A model generated the notes under the pieces. That model ran no database searches. It was not told the DNA's origin and saw nothing but the letters and a program-made list of their open reading frames with translations. A stretch of 64,000 bases of DNA from QQVM01 sp035341855. Its GTDB lineage: Bacteria; Bacteroidota; Bacteroidia; AKYH767-A; 2013-40CM-41-45. The DNA lies in contig DAOQWA010000003.1 in NCBI GenBank assembly GCA_035341855.1, positions 74,220 through 138,219 on the forward strand, read 5' to 3'. Position numbers and translations under genes: made by a program. Below, in pieces: positions 34,933-42,733 of the stretch (position 1 is its first letter; every line of letters starts with the position of its first letter).

Positions 34933-35658
34933 ATGCTTCTAGAGCTCTTCACAGTTGAAGGAATGGTTGGCCTGGTCACCCTGATCATGCTTGAAATTGT
35001 TTTGGGTATCGATAATATAATTTTTATTGCTATTCTGTGCAGTTACTTGCCCCTAAAGGAGCAGAGGAGAGCAAGAACAATTGGTTTGATGCTCGCTATG
35101 GTGTTTAGAATAATATTACTTCTGGGAATATCCTGGCTTGTTCGTCTCACTAATCCTCTCTTTCAAATTGGAATACTCGCACCTAGTGGAAGAGACCTTA
35201 TTCTCTTCGCAGGAGGAGTATTTTTAGTCTATAAAACCATTAGGGAGATTTATCACAAGCTTAGATCACACGATGAGGTAACAGGAAAACCTATTGAAAA
35301 AAAGCTTACCGTGAGTCAGGCAATTTTACAGATCACCATTATCGATATAATTTTTTCTTTCGACTCAATTCTTACGGCTGTAGGTTTGAGCAGAGATCTT
35401 ACTGTGATGATCACTGCGGTTGTAATCTCAATGATCGTGATGCTTTTATTTGCTCCTTATGTGAGTAATTTCATCAACAATTATCCAACACTGAAAATGC
35501 TTGCTTTGGCCTTCTTAGTATGTATAGGATTTTTATTGATCATCGAGAGCTTCCATTTTCATCTGGATAAGTCATACATTTATTTTGCAATGGCATTCTC
35601 TCTGGGAGTAGAATTGTTGAACATCAGAATGAGAAAGCTCGATTCGAAAAAGGAATAA
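34933..35658 (+). CDS. TerC family integral membrane protein
   Basis: A 241-residue inner-membrane protein with about seven helices. Family motifs are LEIVLGIDNIIFIAI near residue 25, with the conserved Asp-Asn inside the membrane, and IIDIIFSFDSILTAVGLS near residue 145, with the second conserved Asp. A basic cytoplasmic loop (KTIREIYHKLRSHDEVTGKP) separates the two halves. TerC proteins have been linked to tellurite resistance and to manganese or calcium export; for this one metal export is the best guess. The shikimate kinase gene follows 32 bp later on the same strand. The leader upstream is unusually long. Confidence 0.9.
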   Translation: MLLELFTVEGMVGLVTLIMLEIVLGIDNIIFIAILCSYLPLKEQRRARTIGLMLAMVFRIILLLGISWLVRLTNPLFQIGILAPSGRDLILFAGGVFLVYKTIREIYHKLRSHDEVTGKPIEKKLTVSQAILQITIIDIIFSFDSILTAVGLSRDLTVMITAVVISMIVMLLFAPYVSNFINNYPTLKMLALAFLVCIGFLLIIESFHFHLDKSYIYFAMAFSLGVELLNIRMRKLDSKKE

Positions 35659-35690
35659 ATTTTGAAGCGAGTATCTTCAAAGAGGAAACA

Positions 35691-36203
35691 ATGATCATTT
35701 TTTTAATCGGATACATGGGCAGCGGGAAAACAAAAACCGGTCAACTGCTAGCCAAAAAAATGTCATATGAGTTTATTGACACAGATAGACTGATTGAGAT
35801 TTCTGAGAAGCAAACTGTATCAGAAATTTTCAATGAGAGGGGAGAACTGGCTTTTCGTGAATTAGAACATAAAACTCTTGAAAGCCTGAGCTTAAAAATC
35901 AATTGTGTGGTATCTACCGGAGGTGGACTGCCTTGCTTTTTTGATAACATGGATGTTATGAATCGCTGCGGCATAACAGTTTACTTGAAGGTACCTGCCG
36001 GGATGCTGGTCAGCAGATTGCTCGATGATAAAAATAAACGGCCCCTCTTGGCCGGTCTCGACGAAAATCAAATTAAATTAAAAGTGAATGAGCAATTGGC
36101 AGAACGAGAAATACACTATGGCAAGGCAAAGCTGATTTTCCCGGCAGCAAACATGGATCTTAGTCACCTGGCTGCAGAAATATCCAAATTGTCTGTCAGG
36201 TAA
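35691..36203 (+). CDS. aroK: Shikimate kinase
   Basis: A 170-residue P-loop kinase that phosphorylates shikimate on the 3-hydroxyl, the fifth step of the chorismate pathway, in the cytoplasm. The Walker A motif is GYMGSGKT at residues 7-14. The substrate-binding Asp lies in FIDTDRLIE, the Walker B-like glycine stretch is STGGGLPC, and the LID region is DDKNKRPLLAG. Length is normal for AroK. It follows terC by 32 bp and overlaps the convergent phosphoribosyltransferase gene by 8 bp. Chorismate made through this step feeds aromatic amino acids and the futalosine menaquinone route represented by mqnE. Confidence 0.94.
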   Translation: MIIFLIGYMGSGKTKTGQLLAKKMSYEFIDTDRLIEISEKQTVSEIFNERGELAFRELEHKTLESLSLKINCVVSTGGGLPCFFDNMDVMNRCGITVYLKVPAGMLVSRLLDDKNKRPLLAGLDENQIKLKVNEQLAEREIHYGKAKLIFPAANMDLSHLAAEISKLSVR

Positions 36204-36702
36204 GTACTGCTGTTGCAGAATCATTCTCAAATTCAACAGAAACATGATCTTGCATAGTTGTTGAAAGTGTAAGTCCGGAGAAATCAATGGCGACAGGATA
36301 GCGTCTGTGATTTCTGTCAACTAAAACCACTGTTCGGATTTTTTTTATGTCTGCACTCAAAAATGGTTTAAGTGCGTACATCATTGTCTTACCGGAATTA
36401 AGTACATCATCAACCAGGATTATTACCTTGCCTGTAAGTTCTTCTTTCCTGAGTTCAATTTTAATTTCCTGATCAACCTGACTTTTTTTGTCGAGTTCAA
36501 TTTCGATAAGTTTGATTGAAAAACCGGCAATACTCTTCAATGCTTTACAAAGTCTTTCAGCAACCAGGTAACCATTTGTTAAAATTCCGGCAATGATGAT
36601 CTCCTTTTCTTCAACATTGTCCTCATAAATTTGATATGCCAGGCGAGCTATCCTTTGCTCAATTTGTTTTTGGTCTAGAAGGAGAGTAGAGTTTTGATTC
36701 AT
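36196..36702 (-). CDS. PyrR-like phosphoribosyltransferase
   Basis: A 168-residue type I phosphoribosyltransferase. The PRPP-binding loop is VIILVDDVLNSGKTMMYAL near residue 95-113. The N-terminal IIIAGILTNGYLVAERL strand and the LVDRNHRRYPVAIDFSG segment resemble PyrR, which is both a uracil phosphoribosyltransferase and an attenuator of pyrimidine genes. In Bacteroidota such small proteins are usually only annotated as phosphoribosyltransferase, and no pyr gene is nearby, so substrate and any RNA-binding role are unproven. It follows the NlpC/P60 gene by 26 bp on the same strand and overlaps aroK at the 3' end. Confidence 0.88.
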   Translation of the reverse strand: MNQNSTLLLDQKQIEQRIARLAYQIYEDNVEEKEIIIAGILTNGYLVAERLCKALKSIAGFSIKLIEIELDKKSQVDQEIKIELRKEELTGKVIILVDDVLNSGKTMMYALKPFLSADIKKIRTVVLVDRNHRRYPVAIDFSGLTLSTTMQDHVSVEFENDSATAVLT

Positions 36703-36728
36703 TTTGTAATTCCAATTAATAGCTGAAC

Positions 36729-37286
36729 TTAGTTTAAAAGCCTTCCTGCAGAGTAAAAGTATTTTTCATAGTAAGGATCGTCCAGGTCGCTGATGATTAC
36801 TCCGGAGCTCAGACTTGCGTGAGCAAACTTATTTTTTCCTAAATATAATCCTACGTGCGAGATGCGACCCTTTCGAATCTTGAAAAAGACCAGGTCACCT
36901 TCGCGCAGATCTTTCTTCTTAATGCTGGTTGTCTGTTTATGCAGATCTCTTGAACTTCCTTGTACTTCCAGATTATATGATTCCTGCAATAGTTTGCAAA
37001 CAAATCCTGAGCAATCAATACCTTTTGTACTCTGACCGGCATACTTGTATGGAGTGCCCATCCACTTACTTACATTGTCATAAAGTCTCGGATTAGTAAT
37101 ATAAGACACATCATAGCCAAAAAGATTTGAATACTTAAAACACCATTCTAATTGTCTTTGTTCCGGATCTGATTCAGTTTCGCCTTCACCTGTTGCCATT
37201 AAATGGCTATTGGCGAATAATGAAATAAACAGGGTCAGGCATGACCTGAAAATTAAAAAACGAAATCGGATATTAGCCATTTTCAT
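36729..37286 (-). CDS. Exported NlpC/P60 family peptidoglycan hydrolase
   Basis: A 185-residue protein with a signal peptide (FLIFRSCLTLFISLFANSHL) and one NlpC/P60 domain. The catalytic Cys92 lies in GIDCSGFVCKLL, His144 in RISHVGLYLG and a third polar residue, His156, in FAHASLSSGV. Family members cut peptide stems, usually D-Glu to diamino acid bonds, in the periplasm. No LysM or SH3 cell-wall-binding domain is attached. The start overlaps the 3' end of rlmD by 14 bp (a second Met at 37280 shortens this to 8), which indicates translational coupling in an rlmD-nlpC-PRT operon. Confidence 0.92.
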   Translation of the reverse strand: MKMANIRFRFLIFRSCLTLFISLFANSHLMATGEGETESDPEQRQLEWCFKYSNLFGYDVSYITNPRLYDNVSKWMGTPYKYAGQSTKGIDCSGFVCKLLQESYNLEVQGSSRDLHKQTTSIKKKDLREGDLVFFKIRKGRISHVGLYLGKNKFAHASLSSGVIISDLDDPYYEKYFYSAGRLLN

Positions 37287-38688
37287 CCCGGCAATTTAAT
37301 AAAATTACATTTTCTACGTGCGTGGTTTGGGGAAACATATCCACCGGTTGTATGTTTGAAACTTCGTATTTTTCATTTAGCAAAGCGATATCCCGTGCCT
37401 GTGTTGATGGATTACAGCTAATATAAACGATACGGGAAGGAGAATATTCTGCCATTTTCATCACAGCCTCGGGATGCATTCCTGAACGGGGAGGGTCGGT
37501 AATGATGACGTCGGGTTTTCCATGAGATAAAATAAATTCATCTGTCAGGGTTTTATTTAAGTCGCCTGAAAAGAATTCGGTATTCATGATACTATTTGTA
37601 CGGGAATTTTCTTTAGCATCTTCGATTGCATCAGATACATTATCTATTCCTATTACTTTTTTAGCTTTGCGTGCAACGAAATTAGCGATCGTTCCTGTGC
37701 CGGTATAAAGATCATAAACCAGTTCTTTTCCACTTAGAGCGGCAAATGAACGCGCAATCTTATACAGCTCGAAGGCTTGCCTGGAATTAGTCTGATAAAA
37801 GGATTTGGCACTGATCTTAAACTTAAGCCCTTCCATTTCTTCAAAAATATGATCTCTGCCATGAAATACATTTACAGGTAAATCAAATATTGTAGCATTT
37901 CTTTTTGGATTGATTATATATAATAGTGAAGTGATCTCAGGAAATGAAATTTTTAAATGATTTAAGAGTAGATTTATTTTTTCCCGGTCATCGTCTTTGA
38001 AGATCACAATTAGCATCCATTCTCCCGTGGAAGTAGAACGGAAAATAATATCACGTAAAAATCCTTCCTGTTCGACAACATCGAAAAATTGAAATTTATT
38101 TTCTATTGAGAATCTTTTAATTTCATTTCTTATGGTATTGCTCAGTTCGTCTTGCAAGTGGCAACGTTCAATATTTAAAATTTTATCAAAACGACCGGGC
38201 ACATGAAATCCGATGACATCTTCTTTCATTGGAATACCGGCATCTAATTCCTCTCTCGTCAACCATCGTTTATTGGAACATGAAAAGTCAAGCTTGTTTC
38301 TATAAAAATATTGACTTGAGGAAGCAAGAATTGGTGAGATCACAGGATTTTCAATATTCCCTATGCGCTTTAATACTTCTTCAACTTGTCTTTGTTTAAA
38401 GAAAAGCTGTTTTGCATAAGACATATGTTGCCATCTACAACCGCCGCAAGTTCCAAAATGTTGGCATACAGGTTCAATTCGATCTGCCGAAGCTTCAATG
38501 ATACGAACTACTTTAGCCTCCCTGTATTTTTTCTTCTTTTTATAGACATGCACATCAACGACATCACCAGGAACGGCACCTTCAACGAAGACAACCAAAT
38601 TATCGACTCTTCCGACACCGTTGCCGTTCTCAGCCGTATCGGTGATGCTAACTTTTTCCAGTAAAAACTGATTAATTGTATTTTCCAT
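37273..38688 (-). CDS. rlmD: 23S rRNA (uracil-5-)-methyltransferase, RlmD/RumA family
   Basis: A 471-residue enzyme from ATG 38688. An upstream ATG at 38814 would run into the divergent rocD start and adds 42 residues unlike the family. An N-terminal TRAM domain (DTAENGNGVGRVDNLVVFV) binds RNA. A 4Fe-4S site has Cys75, Cys81 and Cys84 (CQHFGTCGGC) and a later Cys in ERCHL. The Rossmann methyltransferase domain has LVYDLYTGTGTIANFVA, ITDPPRSGMHP and the nucleophile region YISCNPSTQARDI. It makes m5U in 23S rRNA with SAM (U1939 or U747 in E. coli numbering; the site cannot be read here). It heads the operon with the NlpC/P60 and PRT genes. Confidence 0.92.
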   Translation of the reverse strand: MENTINQFLLEKVSITDTAENGNGVGRVDNLVVFVEGAVPGDVVDVHVYKKKKKYREAKVVRIIEASADRIEPVCQHFGTCGGCRWQHMSYAKQLFFKQRQVEEVLKRIGNIENPVISPILASSSQYFYRNKLDFSCSNKRWLTREELDAGIPMKEDVIGFHVPGRFDKILNIERCHLQDELSNTIRNEIKRFSIENKFQFFDVVEQEGFLRDIIFRSTSTGEWMLIVIFKDDDREKINLLLNHLKISFPEITSLLYIINPKRNATIFDLPVNVFHGRDHIFEEMEGLKFKISAKSFYQTNSRQAFELYKIARSFAALSGKELVYDLYTGTGTIANFVARKAKKVIGIDNVSDAIEDAKENSRTNSIMNTEFFSGDLNKTLTDEFILSHGKPDVIITDPPRSGMHPEAVMKMAEYSPSRIVYISCNPSTQARDIALLNEKYEVSNIQPVDMFPQTTHVENVILLNCRDENG

Positions 38689-38777
38689 GTTTGGCGAAAT
38701 TAACATTGATATCTGATATTTCATCAAGGGAAATGAATGATTCAGCCTTAATATTCGCTTTAGGTGTTTAGGTTGCC

Positions 38778-38785
38778 TATATTTG
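38778..38785 (+). promoter_or_regulatory. -7 element for rocD
   Basis: TATATTTG matches TAnnTTTG, 20 bp before the ATG at 38806, so the start site would lie near 38791. No TTG box at the right distance was seen. The element lies between the divergent rlmD and rocD starts. Confidence 0.5.
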
Positions 38786-38805
38786 TAGCATTCTAAGCTA
38801 TATTT

Positions 38806-40038
38806 ATGAAACAAGTACTGAATGATAAGAATTTAACAGAGGCTTCCATCGCAAAGGAAGTTAAGTTTGGCGCGCATAATTATCATCCTATACCGGTCGT
38901 TTTGGAACGGGGAGAAGGAGTTTTCGTTTGGGATGTCGAGGGGAAGCGCTATTATGATTTTTTGTCTGCCTATTCTGCATTGAATCAAGGGCATAATCAT
39001 CCAAGGATTCTTGCTGCTTTGATTGAGCAAGCACAAAAACTCTCTTTATCATCTCGGGCTTTTTATAATAATTGTCTTGGGGAATATGAACAGTTTATCA
39101 CCGGTTACTTTGGTTATGATAAGGTTCTGCCAATGAATACAGGTGCTGAAGGAGTTGAAACTGCACTCAAGTTATGCCGTCGCTGGGGCTATGATAAAAA
39201 AGGAATCGCCGAGAATGCAGCCAAAGTCATTGTCTGTGAAGGGAATTTTCATGGCAGGACTATCAGCATTGTTTCCGCATCAACAGACCCGGATTCGTAT
39301 GGCCGATTCGGACCTTTTACTCCCGGTTTTATTAAAATAGCTTATAACAGTATCAGTGATCTCGAAAAAGCATTACAAGACCCTAACGTAGCTGGATTTT
39401 TAGTTGAACCAATACAAGGTGAAGCAGGGGTGATAGTCCCCGACGAAGGCTATCTGAAAGCTGCTGCTGAACTGTGCAAAAAGAAAAATGTTCTTTTTAT
39501 AGCAGATGAAATTCAATGTGGACTTGCACGTACCGGTAAAATGCTTGCGTGTGATCATGAAAATGTTCGTCCGGATATACTTATACTTGGAAAGGCATTG
39601 TCAGGAGGTTTGTTACCGGTTTCGGCAATTCTTGCCGATGATGAAATTATGCTTTGCATTAAGCCGGGAGAGCATGGAAGTACATATGGGGGCAATCCTA
39701 TTGCTGCACGGGTAGCCACAGAGGCTTTAAAAGTTTTAAAGGATGAAAAGCTTGCCGAAAATGCAGAAATGTTAGGAAAGATCCTCCTCAGAGAATTGAA
39801 AGAGATTAAACATGAGATGATCGATCTGGTAAGAGGGAAAGGACTCTTTTGCGCAATGGTGATCAAACCATACAAGGGAAAAGATGCCTGGGATCTTTGT
39901 CTTGCACTTAAGGAAAACGGATTGTTAGCTAAGCCGACACATGGTCATATTATTCGTTTTTCTCCACCGCTTATTATGGATGAGTCTCAGTTGAGGGAAT
40001 GCATTTCAATTATCAAGAAAACAATTTCGCAATTTTAA
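38806..40038 (+). CDS. rocD: Ornithine aminotransferase
   Basis: A 410-residue class III PLP aminotransferase that moves the delta-amino group of ornithine to 2-oxoglutarate, giving glutamate semialdehyde (arginine/ornithine breakdown and proline supply). Signatures are the N-terminal NYHPIPVVLERGEG, VLPMNTGAEGVETALKL, the conserved GNFHGRT, LFIADEIQCGLARTG, and the PLP lysine in LILGKALSGG. Length and the early HPIPV segment match ornithine aminotransferase rather than acetylornithine or GABA aminotransferases. It stands alone between divergent rlmD and convergent psuG, with a -7 promoter element just upstream. Confidence 0.94.
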   Translation: MKQVLNDKNLTEASIAKEVKFGAHNYHPIPVVLERGEGVFVWDVEGKRYYDFLSAYSALNQGHNHPRILAALIEQAQKLSLSSRAFYNNCLGEYEQFITGYFGYDKVLPMNTGAEGVETALKLCRRWGYDKKGIAENAAKVIVCEGNFHGRTISIVSASTDPDSYGRFGPFTPGFIKIAYNSISDLEKALQDPNVAGFLVEPIQGEAGVIVPDEGYLKAAAELCKKKNVLFIADEIQCGLARTGKMLACDHENVRPDILILGKALSGGLLPVSAILADDEIMLCIKPGEHGSTYGGNPIAARVATEALKVLKDEKLAENAEMLGKILLRELKEIKHEMIDLVRGKGLFCAMVIKPYKGKDAWDLCLALKENGLLAKPTHGHIIRFSPPLIMDESQLRECISIIKKTISQF

Positions 40039-40062
40039 ATTGTCAATGTAAAAATCTTGTAT

Positions 40063-40992
40063 TCATTTTTGAAAGAACTCGCATGCTATCTGAGCTCCAA
40101 GCATTGCATTATTTTTTACAAGAGAAATGTTAGCTGCCAGACTTTTTCCTCCTGTAGTTTCTGCAATTGCTTTTAAGATGAATGGTGTGACTGCTTTACC
40201 TGATATACCTTGTTGTTTTGCTTTAGCTAAAATCTGAAGGATCGTTTTTTCAATTTCATCATGGGGGATATTGAATTCATCAGGAAGGGGATTGGCTATC
40301 AGAACAGATCCGGGAAGATCCAATTCCCATTTGCATTTCACCATGGATGCGATTTCCTTTGCTGTATCAAGACGAAGGGGGCTCAGGTGATTGCTTTGGC
40401 GTGAATAAAAGCTGGGAAATTCATTCTGACCAACAGTGACCACGGGCACACCAAGGGTTTCAAGGACTTCAAGTGTAAGACCTATGTCAAGAATAGATTT
40501 TACTCCGGCAGAAATGATCGCCACATTGCATTTTGACATTTCTGTCAGATCTGTAGAAATATCCATGGTTTTTTCTGCTTCCCTGTGGACACCTCCAATT
40601 CCTCCTGTTACAAAAAACTTTATACCGGCCATTTCTGCAATGTGCATTGTCGATGCCACTGTTGTAGCTCCATGTAACTTCCTTGAAACAACAAAGGGGA
40701 TATCTGCGAGACTCACTTTTAAGACTTTGTCTGAGCCTGCGAGTAGTTCAAGTTCATTTTGACTGAGTCCAACGTGTATTGTTCCATCTAAAATTGCAAT
40801 GGTCGCCGGTATTGCACCTTCCTTACGAACTTTTTCCTCTACATCAAGTGCAGTTTCAATATTTTGCGGATAAGGCATGCCATGAGCTATGATCGTTGAT
40901 TCTAATGCAACTACAGCACTGCTTTCATTAATAGCATTTAATACTTCGTCATTGATCTTTATATGTCGGGATTTGAAATGATCCTGTCTCAT
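40063..40992 (-). CDS. psuG: Pseudouridine-5'-phosphate glycosidase
   Basis: A 309-residue enzyme (older name IndA/YeiN) that splits the C-C glycosidic bond of pseudouridine 5'-phosphate into uracil and ribose 5-phosphate in the cytoplasm. Motifs are VALESTIIAHGMPYPQN, DGTIHVGLS, GATTVASTMHIAEMAGI and TGGIGGVHREAEKTMDISTDL, all strongly conserved in PsuG. It overlaps the upstream kinase gene by 4 bp, so it is co-translated with the enzyme that makes its substrate. Together the two genes salvage pseudouridine released from RNA turnover. The cluster also carries two sensor-kinase-like genes upstream. Confidence 0.95.
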   Translation of the reverse strand: MRQDHFKSRHIKINDEVLNAINESSAVVALESTIIAHGMPYPQNIETALDVEEKVRKEGAIPATIAILDGTIHVGLSQNELELLAGSDKVLKVSLADIPFVVSRKLHGATTVASTMHIAEMAGIKFFVTGGIGGVHREAEKTMDISTDLTEMSKCNVAIISAGVKSILDIGLTLEVLETLGVPVVTVGQNEFPSFYSRQSNHLSPLRLDTAKEIASMVKCKWELDLPGSVLIANPLPDEFNIPHDEIEKTILQILAKAKQQGISGKAVTPFILKAIAETTGGKSLAANISLVKNNAMLGAQIACEFFQK

Positions 40993-41927
40993 GCAGTTTT
41001 AGATTTTTGCAGGTATTTATCCAGCAGGTCAAGCGATAAGTCATCACGTACGGCTCCATCACATTCAAGGATGGCTGCAGCCGTTGCATGTCCATAAATC
41101 ATACAAGTAAAAGGATCCTTGCCTTGTAAGTAGGCATGCGCCCATCCTGCTGTAGCAGCATCACCTGCACCGGTAGTATCTTTTAAAGTGACTTCAGGTG
41201 CTGCCAGAGTTTTGAACTTTCTTCCGTCAGATAAAATTGAACCTTGTTCAGCTTTACTCAACCATACATATTGCACTGAATTATTATGCAGATAAGAAAT
41301 TCTTTGTTCCGGAGTTACAGAACCATTACCGCCAAAGCTTTCTATTTCTTCAAGATTAGGTTTAATCATGAGGATATTCCCGGGAAGTGCCTGATTTAGA
41401 TGATTTGATTTTGCTACTGAAACCGTTTCAATAATAATTGGGATAGAATAACTGTCGCAAAAGGATATGATCCATTTTAACCCGTCAGCGGATAAATTAC
41501 AATCTGCAATAACAAGACAAGCACTCTTAATAATGTTTGCTCTTCCTGAGAGAAATTCTATGTCAAGCTTTGAATTGATTTCCCCGGCAGCAGCACCTAT
41601 AGTGAGATCTCCTGAGGGAGAAAGAATTGATGCATAAGTTCCCGTTGGATGCTCACAGAACATTGAGTGGCCTGTTTTGATACCTGCGTTTTCACACAAA
41701 TCACTTAACCATTTTCCATCCGGGTCATCGCCGAAGAGTGTGATTAATTCTATGGGGTTCCCTAGGAGGGCAAGATGATGTGCAATATTTCTAACTACTC
41801 CACCGGGACTTCTGAAAAGTTTAGCCGGATTTGATGTATGAAGCTGGGGTGTATTGTTCAGGCGAAAATTTAAATCGACGAGCGATGTCCCTATACATAC
41901 GACAGGCGATGAAGCTGAAGGTTTCAT
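40989..41927 (-). CDS. psuK: PfkB-family sugar kinase, probable pseudouridine kinase
   Basis: A 312-residue ribokinase-fold kinase. The PfkB signatures are present: SPGGVVRNIAHHLALLG near residue 40 and DTTGAGDAATAGWAHAYL near residue 250, with the catalytic Asp in GAGD. The specific call as pseudouridine kinase rests on its 4-bp overlap with psuG. In many bacteria PsuK phosphorylates pseudouridine to the substrate of PsuG. Fold is certain, substrate is inferred. Its start is only 4 bp after the stop of the upstream membrane protein gene, so it lies inside one tight operon. Confidence 0.9.
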   Translation of the reverse strand: MKPSASSPVVCIGTSLVDLNFRLNNTPQLHTSNPAKLFRSPGGVVRNIAHHLALLGNPIELITLFGDDPDGKWLSDLCENAGIKTGHSMFCEHPTGTYASILSPSGDLTIGAAAGEINSKLDIEFLSGRANIIKSACLVIADCNLSADGLKWIISFCDSYSIPIIIETVSVAKSNHLNQALPGNILMIKPNLEEIESFGGNGSVTPEQRISYLHNNSVQYVWLSKAEQGSILSDGRKFKTLAAPEVTLKDTTGAGDAATAGWAHAYLQGKDPFTCMIYGHATAAAILECDGAVRDDLSLDLLDKYLQKSKTA

Positions 41928-41931
41928 AGGT

Positions 41932-42729
41932 TTATGCTTCTATGCCCGAAGAATTGAGCTCCTTAATGATCGATTTACAATTACTGCGTATGTCGTTGAT
42001 AAGTGAAGGACTGGACTTGTCGTCTGAAAATACTGTCTTGATACTTTCTGCAATTTCACCGGCATCATCTTCTATCTCACCAACTTTTTGCCGGGATTGA
42101 TTTACAATACCTTTGACGAATGAACCGAGTGTGGTGAGGCGATGATTGGCTTTCATCTTTGCCCTGTTTTCTTTAAGCTGAGACCTGATCTTTATTAATT
42201 TCAAAGCCGTTCTTACCAGCATTAAAGCAAAAATCGTACTTAATGCTATGATGATAAAAGAAAAGTATTTTTTAAAATTTATACGCTTACTGACCAATAA
42301 ATCATTATCGATCTGCAATTGTTGTACCTGATTTTGCAGGTTCATAAGTTCCGTCCCGTCATTAATCCGTCTCTGTTCAATATTTTTCACCGTACTGTCA
42401 AGGGCCATTTCATAATTCTTTGCTGCAAATTCATCCTTGAACTGAACGAGCTTTAAGTATACCTGATATGCCTGGCTGTAATGGTTATTTGCAATGTATT
42501 GTTCGGCTATAGTACGGTATGTTTCTTCAAGTTGATCTCCATCTTCCGGCCTGATATTATTCTCAATCGCCCGGAGACGGATCATTAATCTGTCAAGTGC
42601 ATCAGGTTTTACATAGAGCACTTTAGCCGACTGTTGGATGTCAGCAAGCTCAGGATTTGCCTGTGCTCTTGCCATGCTTACAGAAACAAGAGCAAACAGG
42701 AGAGTATATATGATGAAACGATTTTTCAT
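41932..42729 (-). CDS. Membrane protein with a DHp-like two-helix tail lacking the phospho-His (sensor partner)
   Basis: A 265-residue protein from ATG 42729 (a start at 42759 would overlap the upstream gene and spoil the signal peptide). In order: signal peptide (1-22, ending ARAQ), a helical periplasmic region of about 90 residues possibly TPR-like, a coiled coil (about 115-148), one membrane helix (155-173) and a cytoplasmic helical tail. The tail segment RLTTLGSFVKGIVNQSRQ resembles helix 1 of histidine-kinase dimerisation domains (typically LGxLxAGIAHEIxNPL), but residue 210 is Asn where His should be. There is no ATPase domain. It may be a non-catalytic partner of the upstream gene product. 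Function unknown. Confidence 0.7.
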   Translation of the reverse strand: MKNRFIIYTLLFALVSVSMARAQANPELADIQQSAKVLYVKPDALDRLMIRLRAIENNIRPEDGDQLEETYRTIAEQYIANNHYSQAYQVYLKLVQFKDEFAAKNYEMALDSTVKNIEQRRINDGTELMNLQNQVQQLQIDNDLLVSKRINFKKYFSFIIIALSTIFALMLVRTALKLIKIRSQLKENRAKMKANHRLTTLGSFVKGIVNQSRQKVGEIEDDAGEIAESIKTVFSDDKSSPSLINDIRSNCKSIIKELNSSGIEA

Positions 42730-42733
42730 TGTC

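Noticed and set aside
38689..38814. Longer N-terminus for RlmD from ATG 38814
   Set aside because: It would overlap the divergent rocD start and adds 42 residues before the TRAM domain that do not resemble the family.
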